The position numbers were made by a program, and so were the translations under genes. Shown here one piece after another: positions 25,891-34,827 of a stretch of 64,000 bases of DNA. The notes beneath the pieces are model-generated. The model saw only the letters and a list, made by a program, of their open reading frames with translations. It did no database searches and was not told the origin of the DNA. Origin of the DNA: Chloracidobacterium sp. (GTDB lineage: Bacteria > Acidobacteriota > Blastocatellia > Pyrinomonadales > Pyrinomonadaceae). The DNA is taken from assembly GCA_016706275.1 (NCBI GenBank), contig JADJJY010000001.1:620001-684000 (forward strand), in the 5' to 3' direction. The first letter of the stretch is position 1. Each line of letters begins with the position of its first letter.

Positions 25891-26865
25891 ATGCTTGAAT
25901 CTTGCCAAATCTGCGGAAACGAGAAAAATAATCGGAAGCACATCGCTCGCGAGATGATGTTCGGGACACGCGATGAATTTCCGTATCTCGAATGCGACAG
26001 CTGCGGCACGGTCCAGATTATTAATATCCCCGATCTTGCGAGGTATTATCCCGCCGACTACTATTCGTTCAACAACGATTCGATCGAGATCGAGGCTAGT
26101 ATCCAGCGCCGGATCGCCGCTCGATTCATCGGAAAACACCTTGTGACAGGCAAAAGCCTTGTTGGCAGACGATTTGCCGAAATGCGGCCTGAGTTAACAC
26201 GCTTATTACCGTCGTCGCTGCTCGTTCCGCATGTCAGAATTACTTTTGACACACGCATATTAGATTTTGGATGCGGCGGTGGCGAACTGCTCAGAACTCT
26301 ACGCGCTTTTGGTTTTCGCTCTCTTGTCGGAGCCGATGCCTTTATTGACGAAAACAAAACGTTTTCCGGGAATGTAAGAATCCATAAGGCGGGGCTTGCG
26401 GACCTCGAACCGGCATTTGACCTCATCATGCTGCACCATTCCTTCGAACACCTGCCCGATCCGCGTTCGTCGCTGCTCCAGATCAACCGGCTGCTGGCGA
26501 ACGACGGGACATGTCTGATCAGGATACCTCTCGTTAACTACGCGTGGGGAAAATACGGTGTCAATTGGGTTCAGCTTGATCCGCCGAGACATCTGTTTTT
26601 GTACACGGAACAGAGCTTTCGCCAGTTGGCTAAAGGTATGGGGTTTGAGGTGGAAAAGGTCGTTTACGATTCGACGGCGTTCCAGTTTTTTGCTAGCGAA
26701 CAATACATGATGGACATACCGATGAACGACCCGCGTTCATTTGCGGGGGCAAGTGAAACCAGTATATTTACGCAGCAGCAGATCGATGATTGGGACGCCG
26801 AGGCCGCTCGTCTAAACGCCGAGGGCCGCGGCGATCAGGCTTGTTTTTATCTGAAAAAACAGTGA
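25891..26865 (+). CDS. Zinc-ribbon plus class I SAM methyltransferase
   Basis: 324 residues. The N-terminus carries two CxxC-type pairs (CQICGNE and CDSCGTVQ) forming a probable zinc ribbon, a fusion often seen in polysaccharide-locus methyltransferases. The Methyltransf_23-like core starts near residue 105 with ILDFGCGGGELLRTLRAFGF (motif I) and continues LIMLHHSFEHLPDPRSSLLQ (motif IV/post-IV). The C-terminal part has YTEQSFRQLAKGMGFEVEKV. It likely methylates a sugar or sugar-nucleotide. It faces the convergent glycosyltransferase/methyltransferase cluster, so an O-antigen or exopolysaccharide role is inferred. Confidence 0.85.
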   Translation: MLESCQICGNEKNNRKHIAREMMFGTRDEFPYLECDSCGTVQIINIPDLARYYPADYYSFNNDSIEIEASIQRRIAARFIGKHLVTGKSLVGRRFAEMRPELTRLLPSSLLVPHVRITFDTRILDFGCGGGELLRTLRAFGFRSLVGADAFIDENKTFSGNVRIHKAGLADLEPAFDLIMLHHSFEHLPDPRSSLLQINRLLANDGTCLIRIPLVNYAWGKYGVNWVQLDPPRHLFLYTEQSFRQLAKGMGFEVEKVVYDSTAFQFFASEQYMMDIPMNDPRSFAGASETSIFTQQQIDDWDAEAARLNAEGRGDQACFYLKKQ

Positions 26866-27105
26866 GCTACCTGCCCGTAGTTTCCGTTTACCGATCGAGC
26901 ATCGGGCGAACGACGCCCGGGAGTTAACCCGCATGATCGCCCGTGCCGAATCGCCATCGATCGTGTCCGCAACATTGAACATATCGGCCTCCTACAACAT
27001 AGTAAAATGCACCTCGAGCGGCGGCGGTGTTGATTATGCTGAGCATATTGGCGGATCTATCGCCAGGCTAATGCTAATCAAGTTATTTGCTATCGGAAAA
27101 AATAC
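26866..27105. other. Gene-free gap with a doubtful small ORF on each strand
   Basis: 240 bp between convergent genes. On the plus strand an open frame 26933-27109 would give 58 residues. On the minus strand an ATG at 26982 follows a strikingly good GTAGGAGG site and would give ~56 residues ending inside the methyltransferase gene. Neither product resembles anything I know, and the two overlap. This may be degraded coding sequence from a locus rearrangement; I annotate no gene. Confidence 0.3.
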
Positions 27106-28758
27106 CTAAATATCTATCGAGAAATTGGCATCTTTCTTAGAAAGGTTTGGGTTATAAAACGGGTCGGTTTCGATATAACTACTCCATCTTTTGCGGAAAT
27201 TTTGCTCTTCGGATGTGGTTGGCATCTTTTGCAATAGCTCCATTTCCCTTACCATCTCAACAAAAGGCGTAAAAACTATCCGATATCCGGCTTCGCGAAG
27301 GCGAAGGCAGAGATCGACTGCAAAAAGAGCATTCGGGAAATTCACCTCATCAAAACCACCGATCTGGTCAAAAACCTCACGCCGCATCGCCAGACATGAC
27401 AGAGAGATGGCTGAGTAGTTGCAGATGACCTGATTGCGATGCATATTGCCCAGAAAAGTCTTTCGAAACCCTTTATGAGCGACCCCTGCCAGGCCGCCTG
27501 CTCCAATGATGAGGCCGCCATCAACTACATTTCCATTTGGGTCGAGCACACTGCCTCCTACGGCACCGATACCAGGCTGAATAGCAAATCCCGCCAGTTC
27601 CGTCTGCCAATTTTCACATTGTGGCATAAGGCCGGCCTCTAAAAAACAGATAACACTGGCGCCGGAATCCTTAACAGCAGCATTGAGATGCAACGCAGAA
27701 CTATTTTCATCTGTCACTGAAATAACCGTTATCTTCGGCGGCGGGTCAGGTAATAGATAACGGACACGATGAAAATTAAAGACCGTCGGCTCGACCGTTG
27801 CATTTATCCCGCAGCGTTCAAAATGGCGGCGTATCGCGTCTCTTGCACGCTCGTAGGCGTACGGTTTGCTATCGGGGTCATGAGCCACTGAGCCCTCGAT
27901 CGCACGCCACATATATAGAATGCGCGGAATATGGCAGATCTGGCTCGGCTCGATCTGCTCGATTACCCTCAGCGCCAAGTCATAATCCTGACTGCCCTCG
28001 GCACCTAAACGAAACCCGCCTATCTTCTTTAGTAGGTCGGTCCGATAAGCGGAAAGATGCGTGATCAGATTCAGCGAGTAAAACAGATCCTGGCTCCAGT
28101 CAGGCTTAAATTTTAACCAGTAACGTTTACCAGAAGGGTCGATCATATCCTCGTCGCTGTAGATCATGCCAACGTCCGGCCGAAGGTTGATCTCACTCGC
28201 GACCCAAAAAAGAGCGTCTTCGGTAAGTTCGTCGTCATGGTCGAGAAGCACCGAAAACAACCCGGTTGTAAGTTCGAGGGCCGAATTTGACCCCGCGGAA
28301 ATATTGCCGTTTATGTCGCGAAATATGATCTTTATGCGGCTGTCACGTGCGGCATATTCGCGAAGAAGCGGCCTGACCTCGGGATGCGGTGAAACATTGT
28401 CGGCAATGCAAAGCTCCCAATTTTCGTAGAGCTGGCCGAGAACCGAATCGATACATTTTCGTATCCAAATGTCGTCGACTGAATAAACGGGCAGGATGAT
28501 CGAAATCAGCGGTTGCGATGCGAATCCGGCGATCTGCGAACGAATATCAGCCCGCTCAAAATCGGTAAGCGAGGCGTGCGTTTGATACCACTTTTTTTCA
28601 CGCCGCCGCTCCTTGCGGTTGTGTTCGAGCAAGGATAGATGATCAGCGACGCTGCGATAACCGCCCCGTTGCCACATCGATAATGCAGTGTTTATTTTCT
28701 TAATAATTCCCACAGAATTTAGCCTTTGCCAAAGTACCTTTAGATTGTTTAGGATCAT
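27106..28758 (-). CDS. Family 2 glycosyltransferase (large, two-part)
   Basis: 550 residues. A charged N-terminal helix region (~1-75) leads to a GT-A domain: ISIILPVYSVDDIWIRKCID, LLDHDDELTEDALFWVA (DxD-type motif DHDD) and FRLGAEGSQDYDLALRVIE (acceptor/base loop with QDYDLALR). The second half (~330-520) looks like another GT-A-type domain fragment (GGFDEVNFPNALFAVDLCLR LREAGYRIV) that lacks a clear DxD, as in many rhamnan/O-antigen GT2 enzymes. No membrane segment, so probably a cytoplasmic, membrane-associated enzyme. Upstream of it on the same strand lie a GT4 and a methyltransferase, forming a surface-polysaccharide locus. Donor and acceptor sugars are unknown. Confidence 0.88.
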   Translation of the reverse strand: MILNNLKVLWQRLNSVGIIKKINTALSMWQRGGYRSVADHLSLLEHNRKERRREKKWYQTHASLTDFERADIRSQIAGFASQPLISIILPVYSVDDIWIRKCIDSVLGQLYENWELCIADNVSPHPEVRPLLREYAARDSRIKIIFRDINGNISAGSNSALELTTGLFSVLLDHDDELTEDALFWVASEINLRPDVGMIYSDEDMIDPSGKRYWLKFKPDWSQDLFYSLNLITHLSAYRTDLLKKIGGFRLGAEGSQDYDLALRVIEQIEPSQICHIPRILYMWRAIEGSVAHDPDSKPYAYERARDAIRRHFERCGINATVEPTVFNFHRVRYLLPDPPPKITVISVTDENSSALHLNAAVKDSGASVICFLEAGLMPQCENWQTELAGFAIQPGIGAVGGSVLDPNGNVVDGGLIIGAGGLAGVAHKGFRKTFLGNMHRNQVICNYSAISLSCLAMRREVFDQIGGFDEVNFPNALFAVDLCLRLREAGYRIVFTPFVEMVREMELLQKMPTTSEEQNFRKRWSSYIETDPFYNPNLSKKDANFSIDI

Positions 28759-28887
28759 TTATCGCAAAGCATATGAATCCGCTTGGGTAAATGACGGCGT
28801 CGGGTTGCGGCGGTGTTGCCTAGGCACCAAACATCGCCGGGTTTGCTTTGATAAAGATCTTTGCTATCGGCAGACAAGCCCCCACTA

Positions 28888-30078
28888 TCAGACCCTAAAC
28901 CGTTCGATCAACTCCGCTACGTCGGGCGCGATGGCCTCGATGTGATGGCGCTGCCGGACTTTAACTGCCGCCGCCGCGCCCATCTGCTCTCTAAGGGCAG
29001 GGTTGTGATAGAGTTCGACGACCTTATCTGCGACCGCATCAACGTCGAGGTAAGGAACCACAAAACCGCAATCATCCTCGACAAATTCCGGCATGCCGCC
29101 CGCGTTTTCAAAACAGATTATCGGTGTCGACATCGCCGCGGTCTCGAGACAGACCAGTGGATATGCGTCTTCGCGTGAGATCATCAGGAAAATATCAAGG
29201 GCGGCAAAATAGTCGGATGGATCTGCCTTGTGTTCCAAAAAATGAACACGCTCGGTTAGACCGAGTTTTTCGATATCAAAGTTGAGCTCAAAAAACCGAA
29301 AATCCCCCTCTTTGCCTCCACCGATCCAAATAAACCAAACGGGGAGATCCGGGTGTTTGCGCTGCAGGATATCGGCAACCTGAATAAATAACTCCGGAGC
29401 CTTTCGCCAATACAGAGTTCCGGATCCACCGACGATCAGGGCGTTTTCAGGAATATTGAATTCGCTCAGGACCCGTCGCCGTTTCTCGGCAAGATCGGCC
29501 GGCGTATATTCGGGTATTTCGATAAATTCGTAGATGACGGTGATCCTATCCGGATCGATCCCATGATTCTCGATCAGATTATTCTTGACCGCATTCGACG
29601 CCGCTACAAAATGCGTGGTCATCGCACACGTCGCCCGAAAATCATCGATCCCCAATCGGTAAATGATGCTCTCCATTTCGTGACAGTGAGATATGACAGG
29701 GGCATTCGTGGGCCCGATCTTCGACAATATTCGATAGTTTGTAACGGCGTTGCTGTAGATCAAACCGATCTCAAAGCCGCCCAATTTGCGCTTAAGCCAA
29801 TAATTCCGAAAGTAGAAACGTCTCAATCCCAGTTTGCGCTCAACCACCTTAAAAACCCGGTCAAAAATATTTTTGTATTGCGGGTCGGAATCGAAACGAT
29901 ACGTGCTACCGAGACCTGTCACCTCCGCTTCCAGGTCACCGCCGTGACCATAGATCGTCAGAAATCCGTCTGCCAAATTCTCTTTGTACCATTTCAGAAA
30001 ATCGATAAAGAATATGTTTCCGCCGACGGCAGAGGCTCCAGGGGTGACGAAGACGATCGGTTTTTGTCGATTTGCCAT
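28888..30078 (-). CDS. Family 4 glycosyltransferase
   Basis: 396-residue GT-B enzyme. The N-terminal Rossmann part starts IVFVTPGASAVGGNIFFIDF (G-G loop after strand 1). The C-terminal donor site has GGSGTLYWRKAPELFIQVA, HFLEHKADPSDYFAALDIFL and the Ex7E motif in SREDAYPLVCLETAAMSTP followed by ENAGGMPEFVEDDCGFVVPY. These are the standard GT4 signatures. Encoded 36 bp downstream of the methyltransferase gene on the same strand and 129 bp upstream of GT2. Likely adds a hexose to a lipid-linked or protein-linked glycan; the specific sugar cannot be read. Confidence 0.92.
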   Translation of the reverse strand: MANRQKPIVFVTPGASAVGGNIFFIDFLKWYKENLADGFLTIYGHGGDLEAEVTGLGSTYRFDSDPQYKNIFDRVFKVVERKLGLRRFYFRNYWLKRKLGGFEIGLIYSNAVTNYRILSKIGPTNAPVISHCHEMESIIYRLGIDDFRATCAMTTHFVAASNAVKNNLIENHGIDPDRITVIYEFIEIPEYTPADLAEKRRRVLSEFNIPENALIVGGSGTLYWRKAPELFIQVADILQRKHPDLPVWFIWIGGGKEGDFRFFELNFDIEKLGLTERVHFLEHKADPSDYFAALDIFLMISREDAYPLVCLETAAMSTPIICFENAGGMPEFVEDDCGFVVPYLDVDAVADKVVELYHNPALREQMGAAAAVKVRQRHHIEAIAPDVAELIERFRV

Positions 30079-30114
30079 AGGTTTGACGGTGTTGCGATCC
30101 GGGATCGGCCATCC

Positions 30115-30936
30115 TTATTTTGTCGCGACGAGCTTTACCCCCAACAGAAAACTTGCGGCACGGTTATGCGTCAGTAGCTTTCTGACGCGATGTGGCATCG
30201 TGGCCAACATGGCCTCCGCAACTTTGTATGGCAGCAACGGCAACTTTAGCACCAGCGAACCAACCCTGAGAAAGATCCTAGTTTTCGAAAATCCCGCCGC
30301 ACGAAAGACACTGTCGAGTTCAGATGCGGAGTACTCTTTTAGGTGCAACCCCGTCGCCGCGTCGTCAAAGTGTCTTGAAACATCATGCGGGCCGCTCAAA
30401 CGATTTGGCGTAATGCAAAAGTATGTCCCACCTGGTTTGAGTGCTCTGAAGATATTTTTTAGCTGTTCTAACGCATCATCCGGATGAAGATGCTCCATCA
30501 ATTGGTCGGAGTAGACAAGGTCGATCTTCTCCGCAGCTACAGGAATGTCGGACCCGTTTGAGATAACCAACTCAAAGTTAGCGGGCGGGTCTATGTGTTT
30601 CGTGATCTCATTTGATACGTCGATAGCAATCACCTTCTTAGCGACGGTCGCCACCTTGAGCGAGACAGAGCAGTCGCCCGGTCCGACTTCTGCAAATACA
30701 ATATCTTTACTAAGGTATCCGCTCAGATTGCGAAAATGCTTGTCTAGTTGGCGCTGGTGCTCGTCTGGTGACTGTCCTTGAACCATGGGGTGGTGCGGCA
30801 GACGGGCAAAAAGCTCGTCGTACGCCGCGGTGTAGAGCGTCCGCCGCTCGCTGGCGGACGAGTTACGTAGCCGGTCGGCGATCTCGCGTTCGACGTCGTA
30901 ATGCTCAAGTATTTGTTCCTTGGTTCTCGTGTCCAT
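30115..30936 (-). CDS. Class I SAM methyltransferase of the polysaccharide locus
   Basis: 273 residues. The SAM-binding core has FAEVGPGDCSVSLKVATVAK (motif I), VIAIDVSNEITKH (motif II Asp), LVYSDQLMEHLHPDDALEQL (motif IV) and LKPGGTYFCITPNRLSGPHD (motif V region). The N-terminal ~90 residues are helical and charged. The overall pattern resembles Methyltransf_11/23 proteins of glycan loci. The first gene of a three-gene minus-strand set with GT4 and GT2, so modification of the same glycan is the simplest reading. The start ATG 30936 gives MDTRTKEQILEHYDVEREIA, in keeping with relatives. Confidence 0.87.
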   Translation of the reverse strand: MDTRTKEQILEHYDVEREIADRLRNSSASERRTLYTAAYDELFARLPHHPMVQGQSPDEHQRQLDKHFRNLSGYLSKDIVFAEVGPGDCSVSLKVATVAKKVIAIDVSNEITKHIDPPANFELVISNGSDIPVAAEKIDLVYSDQLMEHLHPDDALEQLKNIFRALKPGGTYFCITPNRLSGPHDVSRHFDDAATGLHLKEYSASELDSVFRAAGFSKTRIFLRVGSLVLKLPLLPYKVAEAMLATMPHRVRKLLTHNRAASFLLGVKLVATK

Positions 30937-30973
30937 TATCTAAGCCCGATTTGATAATAGACCAAACAAGGGG

Positions 30974-31984
30974 CTATTTTGCAACGCCGGTTAGCATTCG
31001 CCGCATAAACTCCGTGTCATCCCAGGTGCCAAAATTGCCTTGGCGGACGATCACCATATCCAGGGAACGGATAACATAGAGCCGCTGATTGCCCGCTCCG
31101 GCGGCCATAAATAGATCGCTGACGCCCTCGGCGATGCCGTTTTTCATTATCCCCTCAACGGCACCGCCGATCGATCGGCCACGCGGGTCTTGCCCCTTTT
31201 GATTGAGCCAAAACGTAATGCCGTATGCCGGATTTGTTTTTGATCCGACGACCAGCTCGTCCAAGATCTTTTTGCTAACTAACTGTTTGCCGTTCCACTT
31301 GCCGTTGTCTTTTAAAAACTGCCCAAACTTTACCCACTCGCGTGCGGTTAGGCTCGCACCCTGTGGCAGCAACGGTTGGCCGTCAACGCTCCGCCAAAAA
31401 CCCACGCTCAGACCTATTGGGTCGAGTATTCGCCGTTTTAGATACGCCATCACGCTTTCGTTTTTTGGTTTTAGCTTGCGGGTAATCAACTCGCCAAATA
31501 TCTGAAACGGTGCAGGTCCGTATTCGAAATACGTGCCGGGCTCGTGTGTCGCGGATGATTTGATCGCGTCGGCGTAGCTGGGCACGCGGCCGATCTGTCC
31601 GGCGTCGATACCGCTCGTTAAACTGAGCAGCTGGCGGATCGTTATCTTTGATCTGCGCGGGTCAGATTTCCATTCTGTGATGGTGTCGGCGACCTTTTCG
31701 TCAAGATCTTTGATCAGCTTGTCGTCGATCGCGGCGGCGGCCATCACACCGGAAAAAGATTTGGTGCCGCTCGCGAGAAAATTTGGCCTGTCGACGGTGT
31801 TGCCGTTTTGATACTCCTCAAAGACGATCTTGTCGCCCTTCATAACCAATACAGACACGCCGCGATTTTGCCGGGAATAGTCGGCGGCAAGCTTAAAGCG
31901 TTCCGTTTCGGAAAGCGGCTTTTGACCAAAACTATTACAAACCGTAATAAATACGGCAAGGATGATGAGTATAAATTTATTCAT
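30974..31984 (-). CDS. Exported serine beta-lactamase-fold hydrolase
   Basis: 336 residues with a signal peptide (ILAVFITVCNSFGQ). The class C/penicillin-binding fold is recognised by LASGTKSFSGVMAAAAI, where SGTK is the SxxK nucleophile motif (Ser72, Lys75). The second motif position reads YFEYGPAP, with Tyr kept but the usual YxN Asn replaced by Pro. The third motif KTG/HxG may be GGAVEG. It resembles family XII esterases/D-aminopeptidases (Beta-lactamase PF00144) rather than true antibiotic resistance enzymes. Periplasmic. The missing Asn raises the chance of altered activity. Downstream of a terminator, so separately transcribed from DUF1800. Confidence 0.85.
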   Translation of the reverse strand: MNKFILIILAVFITVCNSFGQKPLSETERFKLAADYSRQNRGVSVLVMKGDKIVFEEYQNGNTVDRPNFLASGTKSFSGVMAAAAIDDKLIKDLDEKVADTITEWKSDPRRSKITIRQLLSLTSGIDAGQIGRVPSYADAIKSSATHEPGTYFEYGPAPFQIFGELITRKLKPKNESVMAYLKRRILDPIGLSVGFWRSVDGQPLLPQGASLTAREWVKFGQFLKDNGKWNGKQLVSKKILDELVVGSKTNPAYGITFWLNQKGQDPRGRSIGGAVEGIMKNGIAEGVSDLFMAAGAGNQRLYVIRSLDMVIVRQGNFGTWDDTEFMRRMLTGVAK

Positions 31985-32000
31985 ATTATTGCCTACACAA

Positions 32001-32037
32001 AGAGCCGGAGATCAGCGATTGACTGTTCTCCGGCTCT
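32001..32037 (-). terminator. Terminator downstream of the DUF1800 gene
   Basis: agagccggag (32001-32010) and ctccggctct (32028-32037) form a perfect 10 bp stem. Read on the minus strand it follows the DUF1800 stop codon by 18 bases and is followed by TTTGTG, a weak U-tract. Confidence 0.7.
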
Positions 32038-32054
32038 GTTGCGATTCCCCTTGA

Positions 32055-34055
32055 TCATTGACGCTGAAACTCAGGAGTTCCAAGCACCAAACTTACTACC
32101 TTAAACACATCAGGATTGCCGCGCGGGTTTAGCAGACGGGCTTGACGGTTTTGGCCGCCTTGCTGTCCCTGACGCATATTTGGGACTTCCACAGGGTCAT
32201 CCAATTCGTTGCCGGCTTTGACCTCGGGCAGCGGCTGCTCGATCTGTTTTAGCAGCAGAGCTTTACTGGTTGCGGAAATATCGCTGTCGAGTATGCCGGC
32301 CAGAGCTTTGTCGAGGATCTGCGATTTATCTTTTGACTCAAAACCTTTCAGATCGACGCTCGTACCCGGAATACGGTTGCTGGCGATCGCGACCGCAAAA
32401 TTGAGCCGTTCGAGCAGGGCACCTGTATTGACCCAATCCTCGGCGGTGTCGGGGTATCCGGTCGGAGCCTGGTAACCGTATGGCACCTCGCCGAGTTTGT
32501 TGAGCATCGCGGCCAATGCAGGGCTCGCGTTAGTGTCGGCACCGAGTGTACGGATCGAGCTGACGGCAAGCTCAAATGGCGATTTGATCTTTGCACGGTA
32601 ATTTTCAGGTGCAAAGAATTCTTTGTCGCTAAACAGAGCCTTGAGCGTGGTTTTGATATCGCCCTTAGACTTTTGAAAGGCATCGGCAACGCGTCCGACC
32701 AGTGCATCGCTCGGCGTATCGCTGACAAATTTGACGGCCAGCTTGCGGGCGATGTATTTTGCGGTCGCGGGGCTCGACACCAGTATATCGATGACCTTGA
32801 GCCCGTCTTTGACGCCGCCCTCGTCGACCTTTTGCCCAAGCACGGTTTTAGCTCCTTTCTCATGGTTACGCTGGTTAAAGTAAAACTCGCCGCTCTCGAT
32901 ATCGTCCGGCACACCGGCAAGTCGCTGGATCCGCTCGAGTTGGCGGTTATCGGTGCCTTTGATATCGTACGCCGCCGCACGACGGTAGCCGCGTGGATCG
33001 GCGATCGTCCAACCGGTAAAGCATTTGGCGACCTCGATAATGTCATTTTGCGAATAGCCGCCGTCCACGCCAAGCGTGTGCAACTCCATCAACTCGCGGG
33101 CGTAATTTTCGTTGATCCCGCGTTTTTGACGCTGCTGTTGGGCGGGCTGTTGTGGATTATCTTTCGCGTCTTTTATCCGCTGATCTATCTGGGCATCGGT
33201 CGCGCCGGTCTGCTGTTTGATTCGGTCGCGCTGTTGCTGATTGATACGTCCGCCGTTTTGCATCAACTGCTGCAAACGCTGTGCGTTCTGGCCGTTACCC
33301 GGCTGCTGTGCATTGGGCGAGACTGATTCAAAATTATCCAGATAAAAAAGCATTGCCGGATGCTGTGCCGTACCCGTCACAAGATCCTTAAAATTACCAA
33401 GTGCATTTTTACGCAGCACGTCTCGCTCGTAGCTGGGTATGTACCAGCGCACGGCGGCCTTGCCGGCAAAGACGTTAAAATGATTTTGCCAAAAATCGAC
33501 CATCACCTCTTGCAGTTGACGCTCGGAATAGACGGCACGGAGTACGCGATTTGCGACGATCGACGGCAAGATCTGCCCGGCCGGTTTGAGATCGTATTTA
33601 GCATAAAGCTCTGTGATCTTTTGCCGCCGCTCACGCTGCTGTGCCTGAGTCGGTTCGGCCTGTGGCTGGTTAGCCGCGGCGTTTTGCTGGTTATTGCGGC
33701 CCTCAAGCTGCTGCAGCAAAGCACCGGGATTTGGATATTTTGCAAAAAGCTCCGATGTGGATAGGTTAAAGATCTCAAGGTTTTTGACCTTTAACTCCGC
33801 GACCGGATCATCGATCGTCGCAGGGTTTAGTTGTTGATCGATATATTTCTGGATGCCCATCGATCTGACCCGCTGCACATCGCCGGGACGAGCACCAAAG
33901 CCCAAACGGTTTAGCACGTGCATTATCTTTTGCTCGTCGGAGAGCGGCTTTGCGCGAACAGGTGTCTCGGCCCGTAACATGAATGCCGGTGCGAGCAAGG
34001 CGGCCAAAGATGCGGCCGCGAAAAAGCGTTGGATATAAGATGTAGTGCGTTTCAT
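32055..34055 (-). CDS. DUF1800 family secreted protein
   Basis: About 666 residues from ATG 34055, which has a GAGG site 8 bases upstream and starts a signal peptide (MKRTTSYIQRFFAAASLAAL). The DUF1800 hallmark LNRLGFGARPGDVQRVRSMG appears near residue 50, followed by NHFNVFAGK, GINENYARELMELHTLGVDGG (invariant ARELLELHTLG-type motif), CFTGW and the C-terminal PTGYPDTAEDWVNTGALLER. A Gln-rich low-complexity stretch (QQPAQQQRQ and GQNAQRLQQLMQNG) lies mid-protein. DUF1800 genes are commonly followed by DUF1501 sulfatase-like genes, but none is adjacent here. Biochemical role unknown; common in soil Acidobacteria, Planctomycetes and Verrucomicrobia. Confidence 0.92.
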   Translation of the reverse strand: MKRTTSYIQRFFAAASLAALLAPAFMLRAETPVRAKPLSDEQKIMHVLNRLGFGARPGDVQRVRSMGIQKYIDQQLNPATIDDPVAELKVKNLEIFNLSTSELFAKYPNPGALLQQLEGRNNQQNAAANQPQAEPTQAQQRERRQKITELYAKYDLKPAGQILPSIVANRVLRAVYSERQLQEVMVDFWQNHFNVFAGKAAVRWYIPSYERDVLRKNALGNFKDLVTGTAQHPAMLFYLDNFESVSPNAQQPGNGQNAQRLQQLMQNGGRINQQQRDRIKQQTGATDAQIDQRIKDAKDNPQQPAQQQRQKRGINENYARELMELHTLGVDGGYSQNDIIEVAKCFTGWTIADPRGYRRAAAYDIKGTDNRQLERIQRLAGVPDDIESGEFYFNQRNHEKGAKTVLGQKVDEGGVKDGLKVIDILVSSPATAKYIARKLAVKFVSDTPSDALVGRVADAFQKSKGDIKTTLKALFSDKEFFAPENYRAKIKSPFELAVSSIRTLGADTNASPALAAMLNKLGEVPYGYQAPTGYPDTAEDWVNTGALLERLNFAVAIASNRIPGTSVDLKGFESKDKSQILDKALAGILDSDISATSKALLLKQIEQPLPEVKAGNELDDPVEVPNMRQGQQGGQNRQARLLNPRGNPDVFKVVSLVLGTPEFQRQ

Positions 34056-34310
34056 TTTAATAACCTCGAAAAATATTGTTGCAAATAACTTAACTGCTGT
34101 GAGGTTAGACGCCCCGCGCCGCAAAAAAGGCGAAGAAATAAGCAATTGCTCGCGGTGCTCTGCGGCCTCCGCGGCTTTAGGGGAGAAAAGTGTGTTAAAA
34201 CGTCAAGACAACAATTGGCACCGCAAACACATCTAATCCCTCGAAATCTAGCGGCGTTTGCGTTAGAATTGCGACTTGCGGAGAGAATAGTCTCGAGAGT
34301 GGGAAAAACA
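34056..34310. other. Divergent intergenic region
   Basis: 255 bp between DUF1800 (minus) and a secreted protein gene (plus). It holds a GC-rich stretch tgctctgcggcctccgcggc that is loosely related to the CCGCAAAG repeat family but too diverged to count as a copy. Open frames running into it from both genes look like non-coding extensions of their start codons. Promoters for both genes must be here; none placed. Confidence 0.35.
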
Positions 34311-34826
34311 ATGAAAAAGATCACAGTTTTTTATGCGATTTGTGCAGTTGCCCTGTTGGCTCTCGCGGCGTTTGGCCAAGAAGAGCTTTTTAGCAACCCA
34401 AATGTCGAATACACGTTTACACTGCCCAATGAGAAATGGAAATTGACGGTCCCGCCGTCCGCGACCAGCCCAAATGTCGAGTACGTGTATGGCGACCGCA
34501 ACGAAGGCCATCTCGAGGTACGCAAACTCACCGTTGCCAAAGGCACGATCCTCAGCGACATCATCCACGGCGACGAAGAGCAAAAGCTGCAGTTCAAACC
34601 GGGCTTTGTCGCGGGTAAAGAAGAGCGGTTCGCGGGACGTTTTACCGGCACGGTCTATAATTTCGAATACGTAGCCTCAGGTCGCAACATGTCCGGCCGC
34701 TATTATTTCCTCAAGGCAAATGACACGACCGTCTATCTCCTAAGATTTGCCGGCCGCAAAGATTCGCTCAAGCTGCTCACCAACCAAACCGACTCGATCG
34801 CCCGGACGTTTGCAGTCAAACCATAG
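34311..34826 (+). CDS. Secreted protein of unknown function
   Basis: 171 residues starting at ATG 34311, with GAGAGTGGG upstream and a signal peptide (KKITVFYAICAVALLALAAF) cut near GQEE. The mature part is beta-rich and contains NVEYTFTLPNEKWKLTVPPS, NVEYVYGDRNEGHLEVRKLT and a conserved-looking end FAGRKDSLKLLTNQTDSIAR TF. This resembles small acidobacterial lipocalin/PsbP-like proteins in pattern, but I cannot name a family. It is monocistronic: its stop codon lies 1 base from the end of the convergent larA gene. Confidence 0.65.
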   Translation: MKKITVFYAICAVALLALAAFGQEELFSNPNVEYTFTLPNEKWKLTVPPSATSPNVEYVYGDRNEGHLEVRKLTVAKGTILSDIIHGDEEQKLQFKPGFVAGKEERFAGRFTGTVYNFEYVASGRNMSGRYYFLKANDTTVYLLRFAGRKDSLKLLTNQTDSIARTFAVKP

Positions 34827-34827
34827 A

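Noticed and set aside
34146..34310. Upstream extension of the 34311 secreted protein
   Set aside because: The signal peptide begins at ATG 34311; the extension is Arg/Cys-rich and runs through intergenic repeat-like sequence.
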